Below the pieces are notes generated by a model. It was not told where the DNA came from, did not search any database, and saw only the letters and a list, made by a program, of their open reading frames with translations. A program made the translations under genes and the position numbers. This document shows, in pieces, positions 35,733 through 44,381 of a stretch of DNA of 64,000 nucleotides (its first letter is position 1; each line of letters opens with the position of its first letter). Source of the DNA: Acidobacteriota bacterium (lineage in GTDB: Bacteria; Acidobacteriota; Blastocatellia; UBA7656); assembly GCA_040754075.1 (NCBI GenBank), contig JBFMDH010000026.1, forward strand, positions 49,244 through 113,243. Reading direction: 5' to 3'.

Positions 35733-36544
35733 ACCATCAAGATTCAACTGCGGATTTCAAAGCGAAGCTTAAAGCCCGCATTGTACCCGTCACGGAGTTG
35801 ACGCTTGCCCATAAAGTCCGAATGTTTGAGTTGATGCAGAAGTATTATGACGGCGTGAGCCGCGAACAATTTCTCCATGACCTGATGAAAAAAGATGCGG
35901 TGATTCTCTTATATGATGAACGACAAAAACAGATTCAAGGCTTTTCAACATTAATGAAGGTGACCGTCAATCAGCAGGGGAAAATCTGGCAAGGCATTTT
36001 CAGCGGCGACACCGTCATTGAAAAATCGTTCTGGGGACAGCGCGCGCTTGGCAAAGCCTTCCTCGGCTATCTGTTCAAGGAAAAATTGCGCAACCCCTTT
36101 GTGCCGCTTTACTGGTTGTTGATTACCAAAGGTTATAAAACTTACCTGATGATGGCGAATAATTTCAGCCAGTACTACCCGCGCTTTGATGTCGAAATGC
36201 CTGCGGATAAAAAAGCGTTGATGGATGCGTTTTATTCGCTGCTATATCCGAATGGATACGACGCGCAAACAGGATTGATTTACCCGGAAAATAATGGCGG
36301 GCAATTGAAAAGCGGTGTGGCAAACATTTCACCATTGCTTATGGAAGCCAATCCCAAAATCGCTTTTTTCCAGAGCAAAAATCCCCAATGGACACACGGC
36401 GTCGAACTCGCTTGTCTGGCGCGAATGACCGTGTGGATGCCGTTTCAATATGCGTTGAAAGCTTTCACGGTTGATTGTTTGTTAAAGCCGCTCGGCAAAA
36501 TTTTCGGCTTCAAAAAATCCAAAGTATTAAGAAGTGACGGGTGA
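35729..36544 (+). CDS. Unrecognised protein coupled to the Rieske gene
   Basis: A 271-residue protein whose ATG overlaps the Rieske stop. I do not recognise a family with confidence. The order of elements (an alpha-beta start RIVPVTELTLAHKVRMFELMQ, strands VILLYDERQKQIQGFSTLM and GKIWQGIFSGDTVI, then a helix FWGQRALGKAFLGY) is reminiscent of an acyltransferase of the GNAT fold. Its hydrophobic patches (PLYWLLITKGYKTYLMM) suggest a lipid-like or membrane-near substrate. The coupling implies it acts on the same compound as the oxygenase. Confidence 0.6.
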   Translation: MNHQDSTADFKAKLKARIVPVTELTLAHKVRMFELMQKYYDGVSREQFLHDLMKKDAVILLYDERQKQIQGFSTLMKVTVNQQGKIWQGIFSGDTVIEKSFWGQRALGKAFLGYLFKEKLRNPFVPLYWLLITKGYKTYLMMANNFSQYYPRFDVEMPADKKALMDAFYSLLYPNGYDAQTGLIYPENNGGQLKSGVANISPLLMEANPKIAFFQSKNPQWTHGVELACLARMTVWMPFQYALKAFTVDCLLKPLGKIFGFKKSKVLRSDG

Positions 36545-36585
36545 TTGGCGATGAATGGTGATGAATTAATGCGGAAACGAAAGCC

Positions 36586-37446
36586 ATGAATAATAAAACG
36601 GTTTTGATTACGGGATGTTCTTCAGGGTTCGGACGATTGCTGGTGCCGGAATTTTTACGCGCCGGTTGGACAGTGCTGGCGACCATGCGACAGGCAAAAG
36701 CGCGCACGGAACTGTTCAAAGATGAACTGGTTGACCATGCCGAACGGTTGTTTCTGCTTTCGCTTGATGTCACCGATGAAGCGGAACGCGCTGGGGCATT
36801 TGCATTCATCGCCAAACATTTCAATGGCAGACTCGATTGTTTGATTAACAATGCCGGTTACGGACTGTTCGGCGCGATTGAAGATTTATCCGAAGCGCAA
36901 ATTCGCCACCAGATGGAGGTCAATTTTTTCGGACTGGCGCTGCTCACGCAAAAACTGTTGCCGCACCTGCGAAGCGCAAAGGGGCGCATTATCAATCTAT
37001 CTTCGGTTTTAGGGATTACCGGGATGCCGCTGGCGGTAATGTATTGCGCCAGTAAATTTGCCATCGAAGGGTTTTCCGAAGGGCTGTATCACGAACTCAA
37101 ACCGCATGGTGTGCAGGTCGCGATTGTCGAACCCGGCGGCTTTCGTACCAACTTCATCGAAAAACAGGCGTGGGGCGAAAAGAGTTTCGATGAACATTCG
37201 GTGTATCGTGAACAAACCAGGGCGTACATGGGCTTTCGCGAAAAACGCGCATCGGGTGCGGGCACCTCGCCGCGTCCCGTAATTGATGCGGTAATGCGGC
37301 TCGCAAGAATGAATAAAATGCCGATGCGGGTGCGCTGTGGAAAAGATGCCAAAAGTGTTTATGCGGCAAAGCGCCTCTTGCCGGAAAAAATCCAGACCGT
37401 CGTCTTTTCATCGGTCTATGACAAAATCTATTCGACAAAAAAATAG
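36586..37446 (+). CDS. Short-chain dehydrogenase/reductase
   Basis: A 286-residue SDR with the cofactor motif VLITGCSSGFGRLLVPEF, LINNAGYGLFG, and catalytic Ser with Tyr-x3-Lys (NLSSVLGITGMPLAVMYCASKFAIEG). The longer C-terminus and EPGGFRTNF block resemble retinol/17-beta-hydroxysteroid-type SDRs, which act on hydrophobic alcohols and ketones. Position 42 bases after the unrecognised gene and before a diiron protein suggests it oxidises or reduces a product of the oxygenases. Confidence 0.9.
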   Translation: MNNKTVLITGCSSGFGRLLVPEFLRAGWTVLATMRQAKARTELFKDELVDHAERLFLLSLDVTDEAERAGAFAFIAKHFNGRLDCLINNAGYGLFGAIEDLSEAQIRHQMEVNFFGLALLTQKLLPHLRSAKGRIINLSSVLGITGMPLAVMYCASKFAIEGFSEGLYHELKPHGVQVAIVEPGGFRTNFIEKQAWGEKSFDEHSVYREQTRAYMGFREKRASGAGTSPRPVIDAVMRLARMNKMPMRVRCGKDAKSVYAAKRLLPEKIQTVVFSSVYDKIYSTKK

Positions 37447-37566
37447 AAACATCATTTGCAACATGGAAAGACAATAATGACTTGATTGCCTTGAAAGAGG
37501 CTCCTGTAGTCGCTTTCAGGAGTCGCAAATTTTGCGTGGATAAACGAGAGAATCAACAAACCCAAA

Positions 37567-38499
37567 ATGGCTGAAGCGAAAATTCAAATTGATACTCACC
37601 TTGATGCACCCGTGACTGAGGAACGCGAGAGCCTGAATGCGATTCTGGCGTCGGCGTTAAAAAACAAAGCGAACTTTCAAGCGGTTAAAGAGGCTTCAGA
37701 AAAAAGCTGTTGGTCGGCGTCACATTTCGGGCTTGATCAGGTTGCGCTCTTCAACCAATCGACCGACGATGAGCGCCAGGAGATTTTGCAAGGTTGCTCG
37801 GCGAACGTTTTGGCGGAGGCTTACTACATCGAAAAATGCGGAATGTATTTCGCGCCGAAAATGTCTTTGCTTGCCGAAAGCGTTGAGGAAAAGATGCTCT
37901 ACAATTTATTTGCTGCCGATGAAACCATGCATTTCAGTTGGATTGCGCAATTCGTAAATCAGAAAGCCATTGAAAACTATCTGCATAATCCGTTCATTCA
38001 AATGCTTGCTGAAATCCTGCGACGCGAAGATAAAACGACGCTCACCTATATTGTGCAAATTATTCTGGAAGGCTGGGGCATCAATCACTACAACCTGCTG
38101 ATGAAAAATTGCTGTGACGCGAGGCTTAGGCAAATTTTCGAGCAGATTTTAAAAGATGAAGCGCGACATCACGGCAGCGGGTTGATTCTCTTTAATGAAA
38201 AGCGGCTTACAGCAAAGCACCTGGAAACCATCAGTGAAATCCTCATCGGTTTTTTCCGCATGGTGCAGGTGGGTCCGCAAATGGTGGTCGCGCAAATAGA
38301 GCAAATTAAAGGTCATTTATCGACAGCACAGAAAACGCAAATCTTTAATGAGTTGAGTTGTGAACAAGAAACCGCAAAACGTATTGAAACCTTAAAATCA
38401 TTCATTCGCGCGGCACGTTATGAAGAGGTTATTATTGAACGGCTCGAACGCGCAAAAGTCTTTGACCCATTCACCGCTTCGGCGTGCGCGATGATTTGA
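37567..38499 (+). CDS. Ferritin-like non-haem diiron protein
   Basis: A 310-residue all-helical protein with a full set of carboxylate-bridged diiron ligands. These are Glu84 (or 89) in VLAEAYYIEK, Asp118-Glu119-x2-His122 (ADETMHF), Glu168 in IILEGWGINHY, and Asp197-Glu198-x2-His201 (KDEARHHG). The spacing of 34 residues between Glu84 and Glu119 fits the E-x(28-37)-DExxH pattern of diiron oxygenases. It could hydroxylate, desaturate or N-oxygenate a substrate, rather than store iron. It ends the + strand half of the cluster. Confidence 0.75.
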   Translation: MAEAKIQIDTHLDAPVTEERESLNAILASALKNKANFQAVKEASEKSCWSASHFGLDQVALFNQSTDDERQEILQGCSANVLAEAYYIEKCGMYFAPKMSLLAESVEEKMLYNLFAADETMHFSWIAQFVNQKAIENYLHNPFIQMLAEILRREDKTTLTYIVQIILEGWGINHYNLLMKNCCDARLRQIFEQILKDEARHHGSGLILFNEKRLTAKHLETISEILIGFFRMVQVGPQMVVAQIEQIKGHLSTAQKTQIFNELSCEQETAKRIETLKSFIRAARYEEVIIERLERAKVFDPFTASACAMI

Positions 38500-38560
38500 A
38501 TAGACCGCCGAGTCACCAAACCCGCCAAATATTTTCCCGTCGCAGTTGATGGTTCAAATT

Positions 38561-40141
38561 TCATTTGAAGCTTAATCGAAGTTTTGTCGCATCGTTCAAA
38601 TCACTGATCAGATGTCGCGGTTTAATATCGCCAAATTTCTGCCCTTTGCCCAGATAATAAGTAAAGTAAATGTCGCGCGCGCGCGGCGCTTCTAAAACTT
38701 GAACGCCTCCAAGTTGTCCGAGCATTCGCGCCTGGCGGTAATGAAAAGCCTCCTGGAGTGAGGTGTCCAATTCAGTTTGTAAAACAGTTGCATTGGTCGT
38801 GAGCTTATCAACCACCAATAAATAATGGGGTGAAGGATTCATCACCGGCATTAAGATTTGAAAATCGCTTCTCGTCGATAATCGCGCAAAGCATTCGCCG
38901 ACAAATTGCGCATTGAGTTTTTCACCGACGAGGTCGCAAACCTCTGCGGTTCTGCCAACAAATTCCAAACACGGTGTCGCCTGATAAATTCCCGTCACCC
39001 GCACGCGGTCACCGATAAGATAGCGATACAATCCGCCTTGTTGCGTCAGGATGATTGCATATTCGCTTCCGATTTCGAGTTCGTGCAAACGTTTGATTTG
39101 ATTTCGTTCATCGAGGAATTCAAAAAAAACTTCGGTTAAGAGCGGCGCGAAACCATGTGCTTCGATGAGCGGCAAAGTCATCGGCGCTTCCGTGGCAAGC
39201 AAGCCTTTGCCTTGCATAAAAGCATCGGGAAATTTTGCGGCAAGCCGCAGCGATGCGGGTTTGGCTTGGGCGCTCGTCCAACAGGAAATCAATTTTACCT
39301 CGCGCCAGATTTCATCCCATAAAATCGGCGTTTTTTTGAGCAGCGCAAGCCGCGCATCGCTTGCCGGTTTAAGCGTGAATTCAACGCCTTCAAGCGTTAC
39401 TGCTCCGCGTCGCAAATCGTGAGTCAACCTTTCCGTGTTCGACTCAAGGTAATCGAGAATGATTTCAAAAAATGACGGGTTCCAGATGGAAATGATTTCA
39501 AGTCGCGCTTCGGCAAGTAAAGTGAGCGCCAGCGCGTGTTTGAAATTCATCGGCTCCTGCAATCGTTTGATTGCCGGTGGCAAAACCAGAAACGGTTTGA
39601 GTAAGGCTTGCGCGCAACGATTGAGGTATTCGGCGTCATCTGCAAGACCTACACGCTTGTCTTGTTCGGTGGATTCGTTTTGCTGAAATGCCGGTGAAAT
39701 GCTGATGAAAGTTTTGCCGCATTGAAGTCCCGGCAAATTATCGAGCAAATCCGCGAGCCAGATAAAAAACATGCGGTTGAACGAGTTTTTCAAACTTTGG
39801 GTGTAGGGAATAAGTTTCGCGGCAGCAGCGCTGCCCGAAGTCTTTTCATAAAACCGAACGGGTTCAGCAACCAGAATATTTTTTTCGCTCTGTCGTTGTC
39901 GCGTGAGCCATTCACTCAAATCATCGTAAGTCACCAGCGGCGTTTTTGCGGCAAAATTTTGATAGTCGTCAGTCGCGCGAATGTTGAGTGAGCGCCCATA
40001 CTGGGTTTGCGCGAAAGCGGCAACGATTTTTTCGAGCACTTGCGTTTGGGCGCTTTCAGGATGTTGCAAGGCGTTTTTGAAACGTGAGAGGTGTGAATGC
40101 AAGAAAGGTTTGATGATGGAGCGTAGCAATTTCAACATCAC
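38561..40141 (-). CDS. GH3 family acyl-acid amido synthetase
   Basis: A 526-residue protein of the GH3 family, the group of plant jasmonate/auxin-conjugating enzymes and their bacterial relatives. ATP-binding motifs are present: RFYEKTSGSAAAAKLIPYT (Ser/Gly-rich loop) and YRYLIGDRVRVTG. The N-terminal start FAQTQYGRSL and the central LATEAPMTLP block fit the family. GH3 enzymes adenylate a carboxylic acid and join it to an amine, usually an amino acid. Its start overlaps the upstream stop as ATGA, so it is translationally coupled to the acyltransferase-like gene. It suggests that the cluster ends in an amide conjugate. Confidence 0.9.
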   Translation of the reverse strand: MMLKLLRSIIKPFLHSHLSRFKNALQHPESAQTQVLEKIVAAFAQTQYGRSLNIRATDDYQNFAAKTPLVTYDDLSEWLTRQRQSEKNILVAEPVRFYEKTSGSAAAAKLIPYTQSLKNSFNRMFFIWLADLLDNLPGLQCGKTFISISPAFQQNESTEQDKRVGLADDAEYLNRCAQALLKPFLVLPPAIKRLQEPMNFKHALALTLLAEARLEIISIWNPSFFEIILDYLESNTERLTHDLRRGAVTLEGVEFTLKPASDARLALLKKTPILWDEIWREVKLISCWTSAQAKPASLRLAAKFPDAFMQGKGLLATEAPMTLPLIEAHGFAPLLTEVFFEFLDERNQIKRLHELEIGSEYAIILTQQGGLYRYLIGDRVRVTGIYQATPCLEFVGRTAEVCDLVGEKLNAQFVGECFARLSTRSDFQILMPVMNPSPHYLLVVDKLTTNATVLQTELDTSLQEAFHYRQARMLGQLGGVQVLEAPRARDIYFTYYLGKGQKFGDIKPRHLISDLNDATKLRLSFK

Positions 40142-40803
40142 GATTTTTGCGAATTGGCGACTGCCTGCATCAAGGAATTTTTTTCGACCGGCGAGGTTTC
40201 AATCTTTTGATTCATGAAAACGTCTGTGAGCACCGGCAAAAAAACGCCATCGGCGATTTCTGCGCCAAGCCCTATGCGGCTGCCCGCGCCAACGAAAACA
40301 TCATTGCCGATTTTGATTTTGCGAACGAATAAAATCATTGCCGAGCCTTTCGGAGTGATCGCATGTCCGAGCAGTTTGCATTGATGACCGAACACCACGC
40401 GGTCGCCGATTTCAAGCATTGAACGGTCAGTGATTTCAATATTCGGAGTCCAGTAAACCTTGCGTCCGACCTTGCTGCCGCAAAGTCTGAGCCAGGCGCT
40501 ATAGGCTCCGGGAATGATTCTCAGCAACGCTTCAAGATGCGGCACAGCGATGTAGAGCACTTGAATTTGATGTGCGCCCCACCATGCCGAATAGTGGCGT
40601 TTGGCTAAATTGCTGCGAGTTTCTTTGATAGGAAAAATCGCCTGATGAATTCTCAAAGACACCGGCGGCACGATATAGATGATGATGAGAAACACTACGG
40701 GTTGAATGACCGACGGTTGGTAGCCGAACCAACAGACATCGGTAAACGCCAGCAGCAGAATAAACGTCGGATAGAATGAGATGATTCGACCCAGGAGCGT
40801 CAT
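40138..40803 (-). CDS. Left-handed beta-helix acyltransferase-like membrane protein
   Basis: The start at ATG 40803, one base after the previous stop, is preferred over an upstream TTG; 221 residues. Two N-terminal hydrophobic segments (FYPTFILLLAFTDVCWFG, VVFLIIIYIVPPVSL) are followed by hexapeptide repeats (NIEITDRSMLEIGDRVVFGHQ, then KIGNDVFVGAGSRIGLGAEI). This is the trimeric LbH fold of acyltransferases. It probably transfers an acyl group at the membrane. Substrate unknown. Confidence 0.75.
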   Translation of the reverse strand: MTLLGRIISFYPTFILLLAFTDVCWFGYQPSVIQPVVFLIIIYIVPPVSLRIHQAIFPIKETRSNLAKRHYSAWWGAHQIQVLYIAVPHLEALLRIIPGAYSAWLRLCGSKVGRKVYWTPNIEITDRSMLEIGDRVVFGHQCKLLGHAITPKGSAMILFVRKIKIGNDVFVGAGSRIGLGAEIADGVFLPVLTDVFMNQKIETSPVEKNSLMQAVANSQKS

Positions 40804-40804
40804 C

Positions 40805-41551
40805 TTAATTTGCAACCTTTCCGGGTGTGAACGGGAAAAATAATTTGCGCGTCAGATTCAAATCCGACGCGATGCCGAAAGTTTCGGGAAGTTGCGTGGG
40901 ACTAAAATAGGTTCCGTGCAACCGGTCCCATATTGATAGATTGGCGCCGAAATTTTTATTCGCTTTTGTGCGGCTGTGATGCCAGGCGTGTTCATTGGGG
41001 GTAATCAACACCAACGCGAATAACCCATGCCAGCGCGATTGCGGCTTGAAGGTAAACGATGTGTGTCGCCACAAATCAAGGCTTGCGGTCAATGAAATTG
41101 CCAGAATAAACAGGCGCGGGTCTTTTAACAGAAAAATCAAAAGCCCGTTCACCCAGACGTAAACAATCAAAAGCGACGACCACAGCGTATTTCTCGACGT
41201 GATGAATAAATCCATCTGCTTTGCCGTGTGATGCACGGCGTGCGTATCCCAAAACGTTGTTGAATGCAGCAGGCGATGATTCCAGTAATAGAGATAATCG
41301 ACGCCAATGAAATTCAAAACGAAAGCCAGCGCCGGATGAACATCGAGTGTGCCTTTGAGTTGCGGCAAAAGCATGGCAAAAAGCCCATAAATCAAGGTGG
41401 TTTGCAGTATTGGAATCACGATGCCCTGAATGATTAACCCCGCCGCATCAAGCGCCCAGTCTTCGCCCTTGCGACTGAGCGCACTGCGCCGCGACTCACC
41501 AACCAAAAGCGTCAGCGCCGCGAGAATCAAAAATGTTGCGAAGACCATCAT
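40805..41551 (-). CDS. Sterol desaturase/fatty acid hydroxylase family protein
   Basis: The start is at 41551 (MMVFATF, with GAGG before it); 248 residues. About four membrane helices enclose the eight-histidine diiron motifs of the family: NHRLLH, HAVHHTA, a single His at WRHTSF and HAWHHSRTK. These integral membrane enzymes hydroxylate or desaturate sterols, carotenoids or fatty acyl chains. A reductant such as the nearby ferredoxin would be needed. The tight spacing on both sides (5 bases to the Rieske stop, 1 base to the next start) shows it belongs to the cluster. Confidence 0.92.
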   Translation of the reverse strand: MMVFATFLILAALTLLVGESRRSALSRKGEDWALDAAGLIIQGIVIPILQTTLIYGLFAMLLPQLKGTLDVHPALAFVLNFIGVDYLYYWNHRLLHSTTFWDTHAVHHTAKQMDLFITSRNTLWSSLLIVYVWVNGLLIFLLKDPRLFILAISLTASLDLWRHTSFTFKPQSRWHGLFALVLITPNEHAWHHSRTKANKNFGANLSIWDRLHGTYFSPTQLPETFGIASDLNLTRKLFFPFTPGKVAN

Positions 41552-41556
41552 AAACC

Positions 41557-42573
41557 TCAAACCCAGAATTCGATTTCAATGGTTTTATCGGGCAACTGGC
41601 GCGGGTCTTCGCCGCGCGCTAAAGCATCGCGAATCGATTCTATCAAAACGTGAATGACATCCGCTTCGGTGTTTGAAAACTGCGCCCCGAACTTTTTAAT
41701 GACCTCCATTTGCTCGCCGAGAATTTCAATATCCTGATTGATAATGGTTTGCGCCTGGCGACGAATAATCGGTTTTGCCAGCCGGTTCCACACACCGTAA
41801 TTATAAGTCAAATCGGTATAGACCAGGGTTTCGTCTTCGCCAATCGGAATCGCTTGCGAGGTGATGATAAAACGCCTGCGGTCACTGAAAATGTAATCGA
41901 CGCTCGTCACATTGGGCATAAAAAATGAATCGGTGTGCTGGATTTCTTTTCCCGTGGCATTCAAAAACCACGAAAAAATGCCTAAATTGGCGCGTTCGCC
42001 GCGATAGTCGACTTTGACGCTGCCGTTTTTTCTCTCCACGGTTGCCGTGAGCCGTTCGTTTTTGGTGACGCGAAAAATTTTCGGATGCACGAAAGCGGTG
42101 TGCGGAATATCGACGAAATTTTCTGCGCAATTGGTCACATTGTTTTTGAATAGATTTTGCAAACGAATCGCCGCCCAACCGTTGGTTTTGTAAAAGGGGA
42201 TGCGAAACGGCGCGAGGCTTTCATCTCGCGAATCGCTGAGCCGCGCATAAATATAGTCATCTATTTCACAAACTTGAAAAGTACGCGCCGCGTGTTTCGG
42301 TTTCGGCTTTTCGCCTTCGCTGGGAACGTGAATAACAGAACCTTTACCGTTATAAGTCCAGCCGTGATAGCTGCATTGCAATTTGCCTTCGCGCGCTTTG
42401 CGTTTCGATAACCTCGCGCATCTGTGTAAACAGCGATCTTCCAATGCGACCGCATTTCCCGATTCATCGCGAAACAATGCCAACCATTCACCCAGCACGC
42501 GCGCCGCAATAACCTTATCGCGCGTTAACGCTTTCGACTCGGCGACGATGTACCAGAAATCTTTCAGGTTCAT
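41557..42573 (-). CDS. Rieske non-haem iron oxygenase (second copy)
   Basis: A 338-residue protein with the Rieske ligands Cys48-x-His50 (RCLHRCA) and Cys67-x2-His70 (CSYHGWTY). The mononuclear iron motif is ENFVDIPHTAFVH (Asp-x2-His-x4-His). It is only distantly similar to the first copy in this cluster. It resembles the oxygenases that act on ring systems or on aliphatic precursors of secondary metabolites. It follows the ferredoxin gene by 76 bases, a natural redox partner. Confidence 0.92.
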   Translation of the reverse strand: MNLKDFWYIVAESKALTRDKVIAARVLGEWLALFRDESGNAVALEDRCLHRCARLSKRKAREGKLQCSYHGWTYNGKGSVIHVPSEGEKPKPKHAARTFQVCEIDDYIYARLSDSRDESLAPFRIPFYKTNGWAAIRLQNLFKNNVTNCAENFVDIPHTAFVHPKIFRVTKNERLTATVERKNGSVKVDYRGERANLGIFSWFLNATGKEIQHTDSFFMPNVTSVDYIFSDRRRFIITSQAIPIGEDETLVYTDLTYNYGVWNRLAKPIIRRQAQTIINQDIEILGEQMEVIKKFGAQFSNTEADVIHVLIESIRDALARGEDPRQLPDKTIEIEFWV

Positions 42574-42583
42574 AAAAATTCAA

Positions 42584-42645
42584 ACAGGGATGAACAGGAT
42601 AAACAGGATGGTTTGGCTTATCCTGTTTATCTGGTCTATCCCTGT
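42584..42645. repeat. Palindromic short-unit repeat after ferredoxin gene
   Basis: The left arm has tandem ACAGGAT-type units (42584-42609). The right arm ATCCTGTTTAT...ATCCCTGT ends at 42645, four bases from the ferredoxin stop codon (minus strand). The arms are largely complementary. Confidence 0.8.
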
Positions 42646-42649
42646 CCAA

Positions 42650-42964
42650 TCAACTCTTTCCCAGATAATGAATGGTAAGGTCGGCGCAAATCGCAATCTG
42701 ACAAATGAGCCGCGCGCGCGGATTGTCGGGCGCGATAATCTCGAGCAATTCCTTTTCATCATCCATCGGTTCGGCTAGTTCGCCGTTGGTCTGTGAGAGG
42801 ATTTCGCTCAAACAGGTTCCGCAAATGCCTGTGCGACAGCCAAACAGGACGGGCGAATTTTCAATTGTTAAATGCTCGGACAAAATCGCGCCGCGTTTAA
42901 GTCGTACAGGCCGATGCGTAGCGGGCACAAAAGAGATGACATATTTTTCATTTTCCGAATTCAT
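42650..42964 (-). CDS. 2Fe-2S ferredoxin
   Basis: The start is ATG 42964 (MNSENEKYVISFVPA); the open frame continues upstream without support. The 104-residue plant-type ferredoxin has FGCRTGICGTCLSE (three cluster cysteines) and the fourth in RLICQIAI. It is the likely electron carrier for the two Rieske oxygenases and the membrane hydroxylase. No ferredoxin reductase gene is in the window, so a general cellular reductase must supply electrons. Confidence 0.93.
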   Translation of the reverse strand: MNSENEKYVISFVPATHRPVRLKRGAILSEHLTIENSPVLFGCRTGICGTCLSEILSQTNGELAEPMDDEKELLEIIAPDNPRARLICQIAICADLTIHYLGKS

Positions 42965-43169
42965 GTGATAGTCAATGGATGTTCGCCGATTAAGTAATCC
43001 AAATTGCGAGTTGCCGAGTGCCCCAAAGGGGCAAAGGAGATTAGCCTGTGATAAAGCCACAGATTCATGAGCCAGCCAAATCTTTCAGGGCACAATGGCG
43101 AAGGCAACCCACACATCCGCGCCTCCGGCGCATTTCAATGAACTCGCAACCCGGATTAACCGGCGACAA

Positions 43170-44327
43170 TCAACTGTGATGCCCGCCTTTTTCGTAATGG
43201 CGGCGAAGCGCATCCCCACCGAAATCATTTTCGAGGTCACGACAAACCGTGTGAATGTGATTCGCATTATTTTGCGTGTTGTCGTATTCGATGAGCCATT
43301 TCGGGCTGTGAATGCGATAGTAATGCGCTTTGCCGCGTTCGGTGCTGCCCGCCCACGCAAAGTGAATTTTTTCAATGCCGACCTGTTCTATCTTTTTTAG
43401 CTGCATCTCGGCGAGCGCCGGATTGAAGTTGCCGACATACTCGCCAATCAAACGCATGAGCATTCCGCGCTGCCTGCCATTCATTCGCGAAGCCGCAAGT
43501 CCGACCGGCAAACCAATAGTTGCCTTGCGGCCGTTCCTGGTGATGATGTCTTGCGGCGCTATGGCTTCGATGATGACTTGCGAAGTCTGTTGAGAGGTGA
43601 GGCTTTGCAAAAATTCTCGCGCCAACTCTTCTTCGGCGGCAAGAATGCGCGAACCTTTATGCGTGCCGTGACGAACAATTGCCGGGTTGGTTCCCATAAA
43701 CGCAGGCATGGCGATGACCAATTCATTGGAAACCCAGGAGAAATGTAGCGACAGGTGATGACCTTCGACGCGCCAACCCCAGGGCTTATCTTTTGCAGGC
43801 GTGCCGAACACGGCGAAGAAATAAAGCTCGGAATTTCGCGCCGAAAGAAACGGTGCGGTCTCCAGTGTCGATTCAATCTCTCTGAGCACTTCTTCGAGAT
43901 ACATAATGGAAGTGGCTTTGAGATAGCCCTGTGTGCTCAAGGCGCTGCGCAACAAAGTGTGCGCGGCAAGCCGCTGTTCGCTGTTCATTTCTTGAATACT
44001 GACGCCGTTTCGCTCGTGCGCGTTTTGTCGAATCGCGGGTGGCAAGGCATTGATGGCAGTCGGAATGTAATGCCACCTGAATTGTTCATCGCTGCCCAGC
44101 GGAAAAATCGCTTTACGTTGCAAATCAGCGTTCAACAGATTGAGAAAAGCTTCTGCGGCACTGAGCATGGTTTGCAAACCCGGATTAGTTTTTTGCGCTA
44201 TGGGGCGGGACTTTTGAGCGAAAGCTTGCAATTCGAGTAAAGGCAGGCTCAAACCGGCAGTGGCAAGCCCGCATAAAACTTTTCTTCTGCTTAATGGTTT
44301 GGCGGAATTTTCCTGATGGTCGCACAT
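43170..44327 (-). CDS. DUF3500 protein, Tat-exported
   Basis: The start at ATG 44327 gives 385 residues and an N-terminal Tat signal (SRRKVLCGLATAGLSLPLLE). The remainder matches the DUF3500 family as I know it: LRSALSTQGYLKATSIMYLEEVLREIE, WGWRVEGHHLSLHFSW, FMGTNPAIVRHGTHKGSR and YYRIHSPKWLIEYDNTQ. Several conserved His residues suggest a metal or haem site, but no function is established. The family is widespread in soil bacteria. Its place here suggests a periplasmic step or sensing of the product. Confidence 0.82.
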   Translation of the reverse strand: MCDHQENSAKPLSRRKVLCGLATAGLSLPLLELQAFAQKSRPIAQKTNPGLQTMLSAAEAFLNLLNADLQRKAIFPLGSDEQFRWHYIPTAINALPPAIRQNAHERNGVSIQEMNSEQRLAAHTLLRSALSTQGYLKATSIMYLEEVLREIESTLETAPFLSARNSELYFFAVFGTPAKDKPWGWRVEGHHLSLHFSWVSNELVIAMPAFMGTNPAIVRHGTHKGSRILAAEEELAREFLQSLTSQQTSQVIIEAIAPQDIITRNGRKATIGLPVGLAASRMNGRQRGMLMRLIGEYVGNFNPALAEMQLKKIEQVGIEKIHFAWAGSTERGKAHYYRIHSPKWLIEYDNTQNNANHIHTVCRDLENDFGGDALRRHYEKGGHHS

Positions 44328-44381
44328 TGATGGAGGTTCTCCTTTGGAGGATGGCTTTGTCGGAGTTCGCACGCTATCAAG

